Positions 6,570 through 14,257 are shown, counted from the stretch's first letter. The stretch is 14,625 nt of DNA from Patulibacter sp041648495 (GCA_041648495.1 JBAZOW010000057.1:1-14625); one strand, 5' to 3'. Made by a program: numbers and translations. The notes: generated by a model not told the origin, from the sequence alone.

Positions 6570-8359
6570 GCGGGAACCTGACGTTCGGAGGTACGGAGGG
6601 CGGCGGTGCCGTCGGGATCGACCGTGCCTTCGGCCGTGAGGGCGACGCGGTAGACGTCACGAGCGCGTGCCGTGGTGACGAGGCCCTCGCGGACGTCGGT
6701 CGCCACCCGCTCGGGATCGCGCTCGGCGGGGGCACCGTACCCGGCGCCGCCGCAGCAGACCGAGACGATCGCCTCGCCGGGCTCGAGCCGCACCTCGGCG
6801 TAGGCCCCGAGCTCGTCGGACTGCGTGCCGTCGCGGTGCCTCTTGCGCTGCTGCGCCAGCGTGCCGTCGTGGCCGCCGCGCACCCCCTGGGGCGCGTTGT
6901 AGGTCCCGTCGGACAGGTAGATCACGTCCATCGGGGCCCCGATCGGCTCGTACTCGACGTAGGCGCCGGGGGACCCGCGGAACCGGCCCGCGCCCTCGCT
7001 GTCGGGCAGCAGCCGCTGCTCGCGCACGCGGATCGGGTACTTCATCTCGTCGATCTCGACGCTGTCGCGCAGGAGGAACCCCGCGGCGCCGATGCCGAGC
7101 GTGGTCAGCCAGCCGTCGGCGCGGGGACCGCCCGCCCCGCCGGTCGACGCGAGCATCAGCTGGTTGACGTACGCGCCTCCGCCGGGTCGCGGGTCGGTGC
7201 CCGAGATCACGCCGCACGAGGGGGCCTGGCAGCGTCCGGTCGCCGCCATCCCGAAGCCCTCGGCCAGCTCGGCGATCGCCGCGGCGACCAGGTTGGCGGT
7301 CAGCTCGGCCAGGTTGGTGGTGGCGGCCGAGCAGCTGTGGGGATGGCGCGGGATCCCGACGACGCAGTTCTCGCGCAGCGCGACGTCGAGCCGACGGAAG
7401 CTGCCGGCGTTCGGGGGCACGTCGTCGCCGAGCGCGGTGAAGACGCCGATCATCGCGGCGGTGCGGGCGGTGGCCTCGGTCAGGTTGAGCCCGCACGGCT
7501 GGCAGTCGGGGTTGTCGCGCAGGTCGACCGCCACCCGTCCCTGCTCGGCGTCGACGTCGACGACCACCTCGATCTCGATCCCGTTCGGCGCCCCGGGCAC
7601 CGGATCGTGCCGCCCGCGCAACCGGGTCCGCCCCGACGGCATCCGCCGGACCGCATCGGCGAACCGCTGCTCGCTGTAGTCGAACCACTCGCGCTCGTAG
7701 TCGACGAGCGGGTCGGGTCCGACCTCGTCGAGCAACCCGAGCAGCCGGCGCTCGCCGATCCGCGCCGCGCCGACCAGCGCCAGGTAGTCGCCGTACCAGA
7801 GCTCGGGCACGCGGATCCGGGTCCGCGCCATCCGCAGCACGTCCTCGCGGTCGCGGTAGCCGGACTGGACCTGGACGCAGGGGAAGATCAGCGCCCCCTC
7901 CTCGTAGACGTCGCGAGCGGACGCGGAGTAGGTCGTCGGCACCGAGTTGCCGCAGTCGGCCAGGTGGGCTTTGGCCAGCACCGTGTAGCGGTGCGTGCCG
8001 TGCGCGTCGATCACCGGAACGAGCAGCGACCAGTCGGCCGCGTGGGAGTTGCCGTGGTAGGGCGAGTTGTTGAGGAACGCGTCGCCGGCCCGCAGCTCCG
8101 GATGGACCTCGAGCAGGTGCCGCGCCATCAGGTCCGGCCCGCTCATCACGTGGATCGGCAGGCTCTCGGCCATCGCCAGCATCTGTCCGTCCGCGGTCAG
8201 CACGCAGCACGAGAAGTCGCGCGCGGTGTTGAGGATCGCCGAGCGGGCCGAGCGCAGCAGCGTGTTCATCATCGCCCGGACGATGCCGTCGAAGCGGTTG
8301 TTCATCAGGGCCAGGCGGAGGCCGTCGCGGCGACCGTCGTGGGCGGGCGAATCAGGCAT
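6566..8359 (-). CDS. HyuB-like hydantoinase B / acetone-carboxylase-type subunit
   Basis: 597 aa, hydantoinase B/oxoprolinase family, the partner of HyuA in ATP-dependent cyclic-amide opening or ketone carboxylation. The N-terminal part reads ARDFSCCVLTADGQ (46-59), then ESLPIHVMSG (65-74). The core motif GDAFLNNSPYHGNSHAADW (92-110) supplies His102 and His106; many hydantoinase B proteins instead read NDPYxGGTH here. It is followed by KAHLADCGNSVPTTY (130-144) and EEGALIFP (153-160). The N-N-S-P-Y-H-G-N-S-H form reminds me of the acetone/acetophenone-carboxylase branch (recollection, not a search). GGGAYVNQ and the glycine-rich C-terminal half (GVRGGHDG, CCGGAGYG) also fit the family. The ATG at 8359 has GGGAG 7 bases upstream and overlaps the end of hyuA by 8 bp. 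The whole protein is in frame with no breaks. Confidence 0.9.
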   Translation of the reverse strand: MPDSPAHDGRRDGLRLALMNNRFDGIVRAMMNTLLRSARSAILNTARDFSCCVLTADGQMLAMAESLPIHVMSGPDLMARHLLEVHPELRAGDAFLNNSPYHGNSHAADWSLLVPVIDAHGTHRYTVLAKAHLADCGNSVPTTYSASARDVYEEGALIFPCVQVQSGYRDREDVLRMARTRIRVPELWYGDYLALVGAARIGERRLLGLLDEVGPDPLVDYEREWFDYSEQRFADAVRRMPSGRTRLRGRHDPVPGAPNGIEIEVVVDVDAEQGRVAVDLRDNPDCQPCGLNLTEATARTAAMIGVFTALGDDVPPNAGSFRRLDVALRENCVVGIPRHPHSCSAATTNLAELTANLVAAAIAELAEGFGMAATGRCQAPSCGVISGTDPRPGGGAYVNQLMLASTGGAGGPRADGWLTTLGIGAAGFLLRDSVEIDEMKYPIRVREQRLLPDSEGAGRFRGSPGAYVEYEPIGAPMDVIYLSDGTYNAPQGVRGGHDGTLAQQRKRHRDGTQSDELGAYAEVRLEPGEAIVSVCCGGAGYGAPAERDPERVATDVREGLVTTARARDVYRVALTAEGTVDPDGTAALRTSERQVPA

Positions 8360-10478
8360 CGACGTGCTCCCGGTGGGTGGTGGTGGACCCGGTCAGGGTC
8401 GACGGGGTCACGAGCAGCGAGCCGCTCGCGGAACGCTCCACGTGGCCCCCCGGCTCGACGATCACGGAGGTGACGGGCGACTCGACGATCACCGGTCCGG
8501 CGATCCGGGTCCCCGGCTTCAGCGCGTCGAGCCGGTGGACCGGCGTCTCGTGGCGACCGAGCGTCGGGAACCGCACGGTCCGGGACTCGGGCTCGACGCC
8601 GGTCGGACGGGGGGACGGCAGCGGGACGTCGCCGAGCGGCAGCCGGACCCGGGCCCGCCAGGTGACGATCTCGACCGCCGAGTCGCGGTCGACGACCGCG
8701 AACAGCTGCTCGTGGACCCGGTGGAAGGCCTGACGGATCCGCTCGGGGCTGTCGGCGTCGAACCGGTCGACGGGCAGCGGCACCTCGATCTCCCAGACCT
8801 GCTGGGGGTAGCGCCCCTCGAACGAGAGCTCGATCTGCGGCGCGGCGTCGACGTGGGCTCCGGCCTGACCGACGAAGGTCGCGCACGACGCGCGCAGCCG
8901 GTCGAGCACGGCATTGGCCTGGTCGGCGTCGAAGCGGTCGGTCGACAGCAGCTCGGTGATCGAGAAGTCGGTCTGCAGGTCGCTGAGCAGGGTGCCCGTG
9001 GCGGAGAGCGCCGCGGAGACCTCGGGGATCACGATCCGGGGCGTGCCGAGCCGCCGCGCGATCGCCGACGCGTAGAGCCCGCCGCCCCCGCCGCCCGCGA
9101 CGACCACCGCCTGGGTCGGGTCGATCCCCTGGACCAGGGTGATCTCCTCGATCGCCCGGACCATGTGCTCGGTCGCCAGGTGGAGGACCGCGGCGGCGGC
9201 GTCCTCGTCGCTCAGGCCGAGCGGGACCCCGACGTCCCGGCGGAGCGCGGCTCGCGCGGCGGGCTCGTCCAGCGACATCGCGCCGCCCAGGAAGAACCGC
9301 GCGTCGAGGAAGCCGAGTACGAGGCAGGCGTCGGTGACGGTGGGGCGGGTTCCCCCGCGGCCGAAGCACGCAGGCCCGGGGGCGGCCCCGGCGCTCTCCG
9401 GGCCGACGTGCAGCAGGCCCCCGTCGTCGACCGAGGCGATCGACCCGCCGCCCGCGCCGATGCTCCGCGCGTCGATCGACGGGAATCCCGTCATCGCGCC
9501 GAACGGCCCCTCGCCGACGAACGTCTCGCGCGTCCACGGGATCGCCCCGCGCCGAACGACGCTGACGTCGTAGGTCGTGCCACCGGCGTCGGTCACGATC
9601 GCGGTGTCGGTGCCGGCGTCCAGCCGGGCGAAGTGCCGTCCCGCGACGGGGGCGGCGGCGGGTCCGCTGCCGATCGAGTGGATCGGGGTGCGCCGGACCT
9701 CGGCGGCGTCGAGCACGCCGCCGGCCGACGTCATCACCAGCAACCGCCCGCCGAACCCCGCGTCGCGCAGCCGCTGCTCGAGCTGCCCGAAGAAGTGGCT
9801 CATCAGCGGCTTCAGCGAGGCGTCGATCGCGGCCGAGGAGGCTCGCCGGTACTCGCGGATCGTCGGATTCAGCTCGTGGGACAGCGTGTAGGGGATCCCC
9901 GGCAGCTCCGCTTCGATCAGCTCGCCGAGCCGGCGCTCGTGCTGCGGCGCCACGATGCTCCAGAGCAGGCAGACGGCGATCGCCTCGACGCGGTCCCGGC
10001 CGAGCGCCCGCAACGTGGCGCGGGTCGCGTCCTCGTCGAGCGGCGTCACGATCGACCCGTCGGCGTCGGCCCGCTCGACGATCTCCCGGGTCAGGGCGCG
10101 GGGGACGTAGGGGGCCGGATAGTCGTGCGCGTAGTCGAACAGCGAGGGACGACCGCCGCCCTCGCGGAGCGTGAGGACGTCGGGGTGGCCGGCGGTCACG
10201 AGCAGTGCGGTGCGCGCGGTCTTGCTCTCGACGATCGCGTTGGTCGCCCGGGTGGTGCCGAAGACGAACAGCTCGCCGGCGCCGAGCAGATCGGCGGTGG
10301 TGGTGTCGAGGGCCTCGGCGGCGGCGCCGAGCACGTCGAGCAGGCCGCGGACCGGATCGTCGGGCGTGGTCGGGCGCTTGAACAACCGCAGGCCGCCGTC
10401 CAGGCCGGAGACCACCAGGTCGGTGAACGTTCCTCCGGTATCTACGCCGAAGCGCAGGGGTTGCACAGGTCTCGACAT
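8352..10478 (-). CDS. HyuA-like hydantoinase A / acetone-carboxylase-type ATPase subunit
   Basis: 708 aa, hydantoinase A/oxoprolinase family, with the actin/sugar-kinase-like ATP-binding fold. Nucleotide-binding motifs: FGVDTGGTFTDLVV (10-23), FGTTRATNAIVE (73-84), the second phosphate loop DAGGTTYDV (297-305, family DMGGTSxDV) and IGAGGGSI (340-347). A C-terminal hydantoinase domain follows (SFEGRYPQQVWEIEVP and a Gly/Pro-rich beta end). The length is normal (640-720). The protein activates the substrate or bicarbonate by phosphorylation in family members; which applies here is unknown. It is the first gene of the minus-strand operon; GGGACGG lies upstream of the ATG at 10478 within the divergent control region. 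The 8-bp overlap with hyuB indicates coupled expression as a complex. Confidence 0.92.
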   Translation of the reverse strand: MSRPVQPLRFGVDTGGTFTDLVVSGLDGGLRLFKRPTTPDDPVRGLLDVLGAAAEALDTTTADLLGAGELFVFGTTRATNAIVESKTARTALLVTAGHPDVLTLREGGGRPSLFDYAHDYPAPYVPRALTREIVERADADGSIVTPLDEDATRATLRALGRDRVEAIAVCLLWSIVAPQHERRLGELIEAELPGIPYTLSHELNPTIREYRRASSAAIDASLKPLMSHFFGQLEQRLRDAGFGGRLLVMTSAGGVLDAAEVRRTPIHSIGSGPAAAPVAGRHFARLDAGTDTAIVTDAGGTTYDVSVVRRGAIPWTRETFVGEGPFGAMTGFPSIDARSIGAGGGSIASVDDGGLLHVGPESAGAAPGPACFGRGGTRPTVTDACLVLGFLDARFFLGGAMSLDEPAARAALRRDVGVPLGLSDEDAAAAVLHLATEHMVRAIEEITLVQGIDPTQAVVVAGGGGGGLYASAIARRLGTPRIVIPEVSAALSATGTLLSDLQTDFSITELLSTDRFDADQANAVLDRLRASCATFVGQAGAHVDAAPQIELSFEGRYPQQVWEIEVPLPVDRFDADSPERIRQAFHRVHEQLFAVVDRDSAVEIVTWRARVRLPLGDVPLPSPRPTGVEPESRTVRFPTLGRHETPVHRLDALKPGTRIAGPVIVESPVTSVIVEPGGHVERSASGSLLVTPSTLTGSTTTHREHVDA

Positions 10479-10497
10479 GCGGCGTACCGTCCCAGAT

Positions 10498-10513
10498 CAT
10501 TTATCAAATGTCC
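10498..10513 (-). promoter_or_regulatory. Candidate operator, copy 1 (hyuA side)
   Basis: The minus strand reads GGACATTTGATAAATG, which contains the perfect 5+5 bp inverted repeat CATTT-GAT-AAATG. It matches copy 2 at 10637-10652 in 12 of the first 14 positions (GGAyATTTGATmAA). Such an AT-rich word stands out in this very GC-rich DNA. It lies 20 bases upstream of the hyuA start and includes a GATAAA hexamer (10500-10505) that could be a -10 box for hyuA, although no matching -35 is seen. Repressor binding is an inference. Confidence 0.5.
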
Positions 10514-10557
10514 AGTCCAATGGTGGTCGATCGCCCCGCGGGGGACGGCGCCGCCGC

Positions 10558-10585
10558 GGACAACCCGAGCGCCCATCGGTTGTCC
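10558..10585. repeat. Perfect 8-bp inverted repeat between the divergent promoters (candidate second operator)
   Basis: GGACAACC (10558-10565) and GGTTGTCC (10578-10585) are exact reverse complements separated by 12 bases. Half-site centres are 20 bp apart, about two helical turns, so both would face the same side of the helix, as expected for a dimeric regulator. It ends 16 bases before the predicted P450 -35 box, a place typical for an activator. It is unlike the AT-rich repeat on either side, so it would bind a different protein. A transcript hairpin is less likely because it lies upstream of both predicted starts. Confidence 0.45.
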
Positions 10586-10601
10586 CGCTGGCAAAAGTCG
10601 C

Positions 10602-10630
10602 TTGCAGAAGCGGGGCGGCGCTGAGATAGT
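10602..10630 (+). promoter_or_regulatory. Predicted sigma70-type promoter for the P450 operon
   Basis: TTGCAG (10602-10607) and GATAGT (10625-10630) are separated by exactly 17 bases and match the -35/-10 consensus at 4 of 6 positions each. Transcription would begin near 10637, at the edge of operator copy 2, leaving a leader of about 50 bases before the ATG at 10689. This is the best promoter-like sequence I find in the window. It is predicted by eye only. Confidence 0.5.
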
Positions 10631-10636
10631 CGCGAC

Positions 10637-10652
10637 AGTTGATCAAATATCC
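10637..10652 (-). promoter_or_regulatory. Candidate operator, copy 2 (P450 side)
   Basis: The minus strand reads GGATATTTGATCAACT, centred on the perfect palindrome TTGATCAA (10639-10646), and shares GGAyATTTGATmAA with copy 1. It begins 6 bases after the predicted -10 box, so a bound protein would cover the transcription start of the P450 operon. The idealised symmetric form would be ATTTGATCAAAT. The TetR-like gene at the right edge is the only regulator seen in the window and is a candidate binder (inference). Confidence 0.5.
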
Positions 10653-10688
10653 CGCCGCTGGGAGCGCTGGGAGGAAGAGGAAGATCGC

Positions 10689-11969
10689 ATGACCGCCGCC
10701 GAGAGCCTCGGGCTCCGTTTCGATCCACTGGACAACAGCCAGGCCGAGATGCGTTGGGAGTTCTGGGACGAGGCGCGGCGCACCGCGCCGGTCTTCCACA
10801 ACCCCAAGTACGACGTCTGGTTCGTCACGCGCTACGAAGACTGCGACCGCGTCCAGCGCGACCACAAGCACTTCTCGACCAGCAGCGTGTTCGCTCCGGC
10901 CCGGCCGTGGCCGCCGACGGTCCAGGCGATCCTCGATGAGGGTCATTCGTGGAAGTACTTCCTGTCCAACAACGACCCGCCGGAGCACACCCCGCTCAAG
11001 CGCGCCGTGGCCAAGGCGTTCTCCCGCAGTGAGACGCGCGAGGCCGAGGAGCGCGTCCGCGGGATCGCCACGCGGCTGATCGCCGGGATCGCCGACCGGG
11101 GCGAGGCGGAGCTGGCCGAGTCGATCGCCTACCCGTTCCCCGCGCTCGTCGTGATGGAGATCCTCGGCTTCCCCCGGGAGGACGTCGAGCAGCTGAAGGC
11201 CTGGGGCGACGCCTGGCTGACCCTGTTCTCCGACACCGACGACGTGGCGGTCCTCGAACGGGCCGCGCACGACTTCATCGCGTTCCAGAACTACATGCTG
11301 GCGCACTTCCGGGCGCGTCAGGAGCAGCCGACCGACGACCTGATGAGCCACCTGGTCCAGCAGCTGGCCGCCGAGGACACCGGGCTGACGATCGAGGACA
11401 TCGTCAACGTCCCGATCAACCTGATGACGGCCGGCCACGCCACCGGCACCCTGCTGCTGCTCGAGGAGGTCACCGAGCTGCTCAAGGACCCCGAGCTGAT
11501 GGCCGACGTCCGGGCGAACCCGGAGAAGATCCCCCAGCTCGTCGAGGAGGCGCTGCGCTACGAGCCGCCGGTCCACGGGATCTTCCGGACCACGCTGTCC
11601 GAGGTCGAGGTCGCCGGGGTCACGATCCCCGAGGGCGCACGAGTCCTGATCTGCTACGGATCGGCCAACCACGATCCCGCCAAGTTCAAGTGCCCGGCGC
11701 ACTTCGACATCGACCGCGACGACGTCTCCGACCACCTCGGGTTCGGCAAGGGCACGCACTTCTGCCCCGGCGCCTGGTTCGCCCGGATGGAGCAGCGCGT
11801 GGTGCTCGAGCTGCTGCTGGAGCGTTGCCCGAACCTGCGGTTCCACCCCGACCACGAGCAGGAGCGCCTGGAGCACTTCTGGCTCCGCGGCTACCAGAAG
11901 CTCTGGGTCCAGTGGGACGCGCCCGGCGCGGCCGCGAGCAGCGACGAGCCGGCCGCCGCCGCGGCCTAG
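10689..11969 (+). CDS. Cytochrome P450, bacterial class I type
   Basis: A 426-aa soluble haem monooxygenase; it needs ferredoxin and reductase partners, none of which is in the window. The haem-binding loop is FGKGTHFCPG (352-361) with Cys359 as the thiolate ligand. The ExxR motif is Glu287-Ala-Leu-Arg290, and the family phrase FLSNNDPPEHTPLKR (91-105) precedes helix C. The I-helix oxygen-activation motif reads AGHATG (248-253), whereas most members have AG-x-(D/E)-T: the threonine (252) is kept, but the acid is replaced by Ala251. The C terminus ends in a disordered Ala/Ser tail (412-426). GGAGGAAGAGGAAG upstream of 10689 gives a strong ribosome site and fixes the ATG; the large open frame extending upstream is antisense to hyuA/hyuB and not real. 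First gene of the rightward operon, 28 bp before the amidohydrolase. Confidence 0.96.
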   Translation: MTAAESLGLRFDPLDNSQAEMRWEFWDEARRTAPVFHNPKYDVWFVTRYEDCDRVQRDHKHFSTSSVFAPARPWPPTVQAILDEGHSWKYFLSNNDPPEHTPLKRAVAKAFSRSETREAEERVRGIATRLIAGIADRGEAELAESIAYPFPALVVMEILGFPREDVEQLKAWGDAWLTLFSDTDDVAVLERAAHDFIAFQNYMLAHFRARQEQPTDDLMSHLVQQLAAEDTGLTIEDIVNVPINLMTAGHATGTLLLLEEVTELLKDPELMADVRANPEKIPQLVEEALRYEPPVHGIFRTTLSEVEVAGVTIPEGARVLICYGSANHDPAKFKCPAHFDIDRDDVSDHLGFGKGTHFCPGAWFARMEQRVVLELLLERCPNLRFHPDHEQERLEHFWLRGYQKLWVQWDAPGAAASSDEPAAAAA

Positions 11970-11997
11970 CGGCGCCGGCGCACGACGAGGGAGAGCG

Positions 11998-13233
11998 ATG
12001 ACCACTCAGCCGCTGATCATCACGGGAGCGCGGGTCTTCGACGCGAGCGCCACCACCGCCGAGACCGACCGGGCGGTGGTGATCGAGGACGGACGGATCC
12101 GCGACACGATCCCGGTCGGCGAGATCCCGGCGGAGAGCGCGCACCGGCGGATCGACGTTCCGGGCGGCACCGTGCTGCCCGGGCTGATCGACATGCACGT
12201 GCACCTCTGCGACTGGTCGGCGCCGCCGTCGGTCGTGCGCGACCCGGCCCGGCTCTCCGCGTACGCCGCGGGCAGCGCCCGGCAGCTCCAGCAGGCGGGG
12301 ATCACCACGGTCCGCGACGTCGGGTCGCCGTGGGGGATCGGCGTGGCGATCCGCGACGCGGTCGCCTCCGGCCGCCTTCCGGGCTGCCGGGTGGTCGCGT
12401 CCGGGCGGCTGATCTGCATGACCGGCGGTCACGGCAGCGAGCTGGGCCACGTGCCGACCTGGTCGCGCGAGGCCGACGGCGTCGACGCCTGCCGCCAGGC
12501 GGTCCGCGAACAGGTGAAGGAGGGCAACGACTGGGTCAAGGTCGCGCTCGACGGCGCCCGATCCGTGCCCGGCAAGGTGGTGATCGAGTTCACCCAGCCC
12601 GAGCTCGACGCGATCGTCGACGAGGCCCACCGGCTCGGGGTCCGGGTGGCGTGCCACACGTTCCAGCCCGAGACGATGGAGATGGCGATCCGGGCCGGCG
12701 TCGACACCGTCGAGCACGGCCTGAGCATGAGCCAGGAGAACGTCGAGCAGCTGGCGGCCGCCGGGATCGTGCTGGTGCCGACGATTCGCCTGCCGATCCA
12801 CATCCTCGACAACGCCGAGGCCGTCGCGGCGTCCTCGGAGTACGGGGTCTTCGCGGTCCGCCACGCGACCGAGGCCAAGCCGACCCACGCCGCGAGCTTC
12901 CAGCGCGCGCTGAAGGCCGGCGTCCGGGTCGCCGCGGGCACCGACACCAGCAGCTTCGTCGGCGGGCTCGACTCGCTCGTCCACGACCTCGACTACATGG
13001 TCGAGCTGGGCATGTCCCCGGCCGAGGCGGTGCTCTCCGCGACCCAGGTCGCGGCCGAGACCCTCGAGCGGGACGGGCAGCTCGGCAGCCTCGTCTCGGG
13101 CGCCCTGGCCGACGTGCTGGTCTGCGAGGGCGATCCGCTGAAGGACGTGCGCGCGCTGCACGAGGTGCGGCTGGTGGTCCAGGGCGGCGAGGTCGTGGTC
13201 GACCGGGTCGCCGAAGCGGCCCGTCCGTCGTGA
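11998..13233 (+). CDS. Metal-dependent amidohydrolase (imidazolonepropionase/Xaa-Pro dipeptidase-like)
   Basis: 411 aa, amidohydrolase superfamily, hydrolysing an amide, cyclic amide, lactone or related bond. The N-terminal beta domain (about 5-55) leads to LPGLIDMHVHL (60-70) with metal ligands His67 and His69. Lys181 in WVKVALDG is the probable carboxylated bridging lysine, with further ligands His220 (CHTF) and His240 (VEHG) and the catalytic Asp316 (GTDTSS). All binuclear-site residues are present. The C terminus returns to a beta domain (LADVLVCEGDPL, VVQGGEVVVD). No signal peptide, so cytoplasmic. GAGGGAGAG (11987-11995) precedes the ATG. Its stop overlaps the GTG of SBP2 by 4 bases. 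The substrate is not predictable; the HyuA/HyuB neighbours make a ring-opening product plausible (inference). Confidence 0.94.
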   Translation: MTTQPLIITGARVFDASATTAETDRAVVIEDGRIRDTIPVGEIPAESAHRRIDVPGGTVLPGLIDMHVHLCDWSAPPSVVRDPARLSAYAAGSARQLQQAGITTVRDVGSPWGIGVAIRDAVASGRLPGCRVVASGRLICMTGGHGSELGHVPTWSREADGVDACRQAVREQVKEGNDWVKVALDGARSVPGKVVIEFTQPELDAIVDEAHRLGVRVACHTFQPETMEMAIRAGVDTVEHGLSMSQENVEQLAAAGIVLVPTIRLPIHILDNAEAVAASSEYGVFAVRHATEAKPTHAASFQRALKAGVRVAAGTDTSSFVGGLDSLVHDLDYMVELGMSPAEAVLSATQVAAETLERDGQLGSLVSGALADVLVCEGDPLKDVRALHEVRLVVQGGEVVVDRVAEAARPS

Positions 13234-14240
13234 GCCCGAGCCCTGCGGCCGGGCACCCCGGCGAGCGGCGGATCGCGCTGATCCACCACTCGTCGCGGTC
13301 CGAGTCGTCGGTCGACATCGGCGTCGGCGTCGCGGCCGCGGCCGCGGCGTTCGGGTTCGAGCTCGTCACCTTCGACCCGGACTTCGACCAAGCGCGGCGC
13401 GAGCAGTGCGTCGCCGACGCGATCGCGCTGCGCCCGGATCTGATCGTGGCCACGGTGGTCGCGCCGCACCTGGTTCCCGACCAGGTGGCGGAGGCGGCGG
13501 CGCTCGGGATCCCCTGGATCGGCGTGGGGGCCCTCCAAGCGCCGTTCCCGGGCGTCGTCGCCCAGGTCGCGCCGGACGAGACGGCGCTGACGGCGTTGCT
13601 CGACCGCTGGCTACTGGACCGGCTGCTGGCCGACGGGGGAGACGGGGAGGTCGAGATCGGCGCGTGGATCGCGCCCGTGCTCGGCGAGGGCCTGATCGCC
13701 CGCGACCGCCAGCGCGCCGTCGACCTGGCGGCCGCCCCCCGGATACGGGAGCGGGTGACCCACGAGATCGCCCTCGACGACCTCGAGCGCGACATCCGTG
13801 CGTCGACCGAGCGGGCGCTCGATCGCCATCCCCGGATCCGCGGTCTGTGGCAGACCTGCGAGCCGTGCGTCACGACGCAGGCGCTGACGCTCGACGTGCT
13901 CGGCCTGCGCGGCGAGGACCGTCCGCTGATCGCCGGGTTCTACTCCAACCGGACCACCCGGCGGCTGGTCCGCGACGGTCGGGTCGGCGGCCTCGTCCAG
14001 GTCGACACGCGCGTGCAGGGCCTGGTCGCGGTGGACCTGGCGGTCGAGCACTGGACGTCGGGGCGGCCGTGGCCGGAGGCCGGAACCGATCCGACGGCCG
14101 CCTACGGGGTGCCGCTGGGCCGGCCGTGGGTGATCGACCGCGACAACGTCGGCCTGACGGTCGACGAGCTGCGGCCCCCCGGCCCCGACCCCGTGGCGTT
14201 CTTCGCCACGCGCTGGGCCGAGCGGTTCGGCCTGAGCTGA
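13230..14240 (+). CDS. Substrate-binding-protein paralogue without signal peptide (SBP2)
   Basis: 336 aa, homologous along its length to SBP1 (451-1668). Shared landmarks are FGFELVTFDPDFD (41-53) versus FGFEIVTCDPNFD, RPDLI (68-72), LGIPWI (92-97), DRQRAVDL (159-166), WQTCEPC (207-213) versus WNTCDFC, and PWVIDRDNVG (299-308) versus PWIVTKDNVG. Cys60, Cys210 and Cys213 match SBP1 Cys130, Cys279 and Cys282; SBP1 Cys118 is Phe48 here. There is no signal peptide or lipobox: the first beta strand (RIALIHH) begins at residue 14, and the upstream frame inside the amidohydrolase gene holds no hydrophobic segment. The GTG start at 13230 overlaps the amidohydrolase stop (GTGA) and lacks a clear ribosome site, so translation is probably coupled. 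A cytoplasmic ligand-binding role is inferred; a degenerate receptor is the alternative. Confidence 0.85.
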   Translation: MSPSPAAGHPGERRIALIHHSSRSESSVDIGVGVAAAAAAFGFELVTFDPDFDQARREQCVADAIALRPDLIVATVVAPHLVPDQVAEAAALGIPWIGVGALQAPFPGVVAQVAPDETALTALLDRWLLDRLLADGGDGEVEIGAWIAPVLGEGLIARDRQRAVDLAAAPRIRERVTHEIALDDLERDIRASTERALDRHPRIRGLWQTCEPCVTTQALTLDVLGLRGEDRPLIAGFYSNRTTRRLVRDGRVGGLVQVDTRVQGLVAVDLAVEHWTSGRPWPEAGTDPTAAYGVPLGRPWVIDRDNVGLTVDELRPPGPDPVAFFATRWAERFGLS

Positions 14241-14257
14241 TCCGACGTGCGGCGGCC

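Noticed and set aside
6566..10478. Naming the pair as hydantoin-degrading hyuA/hyuB
   Set aside because: The family also contains oxoprolinase, caprolactamase and ketone carboxylases, and the HyuB motif looks closer to the carboxylase branch, so no gene symbol or substrate is assigned.
10533..10558. GC-rich palindromic runs (CCCCGCGGGG, GCCGCGG) in the divergent region
   Set aside because: Expected by chance in DNA of this GC content; no symmetry beyond a few bases and no position relative to a promoter that needs explaining.
8067..11969. A 1300-codon open frame on the plus strand spanning hyuB, hyuA and the P450
   Set aside because: Only the part from 10689 encodes a recognisable protein (P450). 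The upstream part is antisense to hyuB/hyuA, is rich in Arg/Gly/Asp without motifs, and is open only because high GC makes stops rare.
12330..13229. Upstream extension of the SBP2 frame through the amidohydrolase gene, considered as a possible source of a signal peptide
   Set aside because: The extension is Arg/Gly-rich with no hydrophobic segment and is a shadow of the amidohydrolase; the GTG at 13230 is the sensible start.
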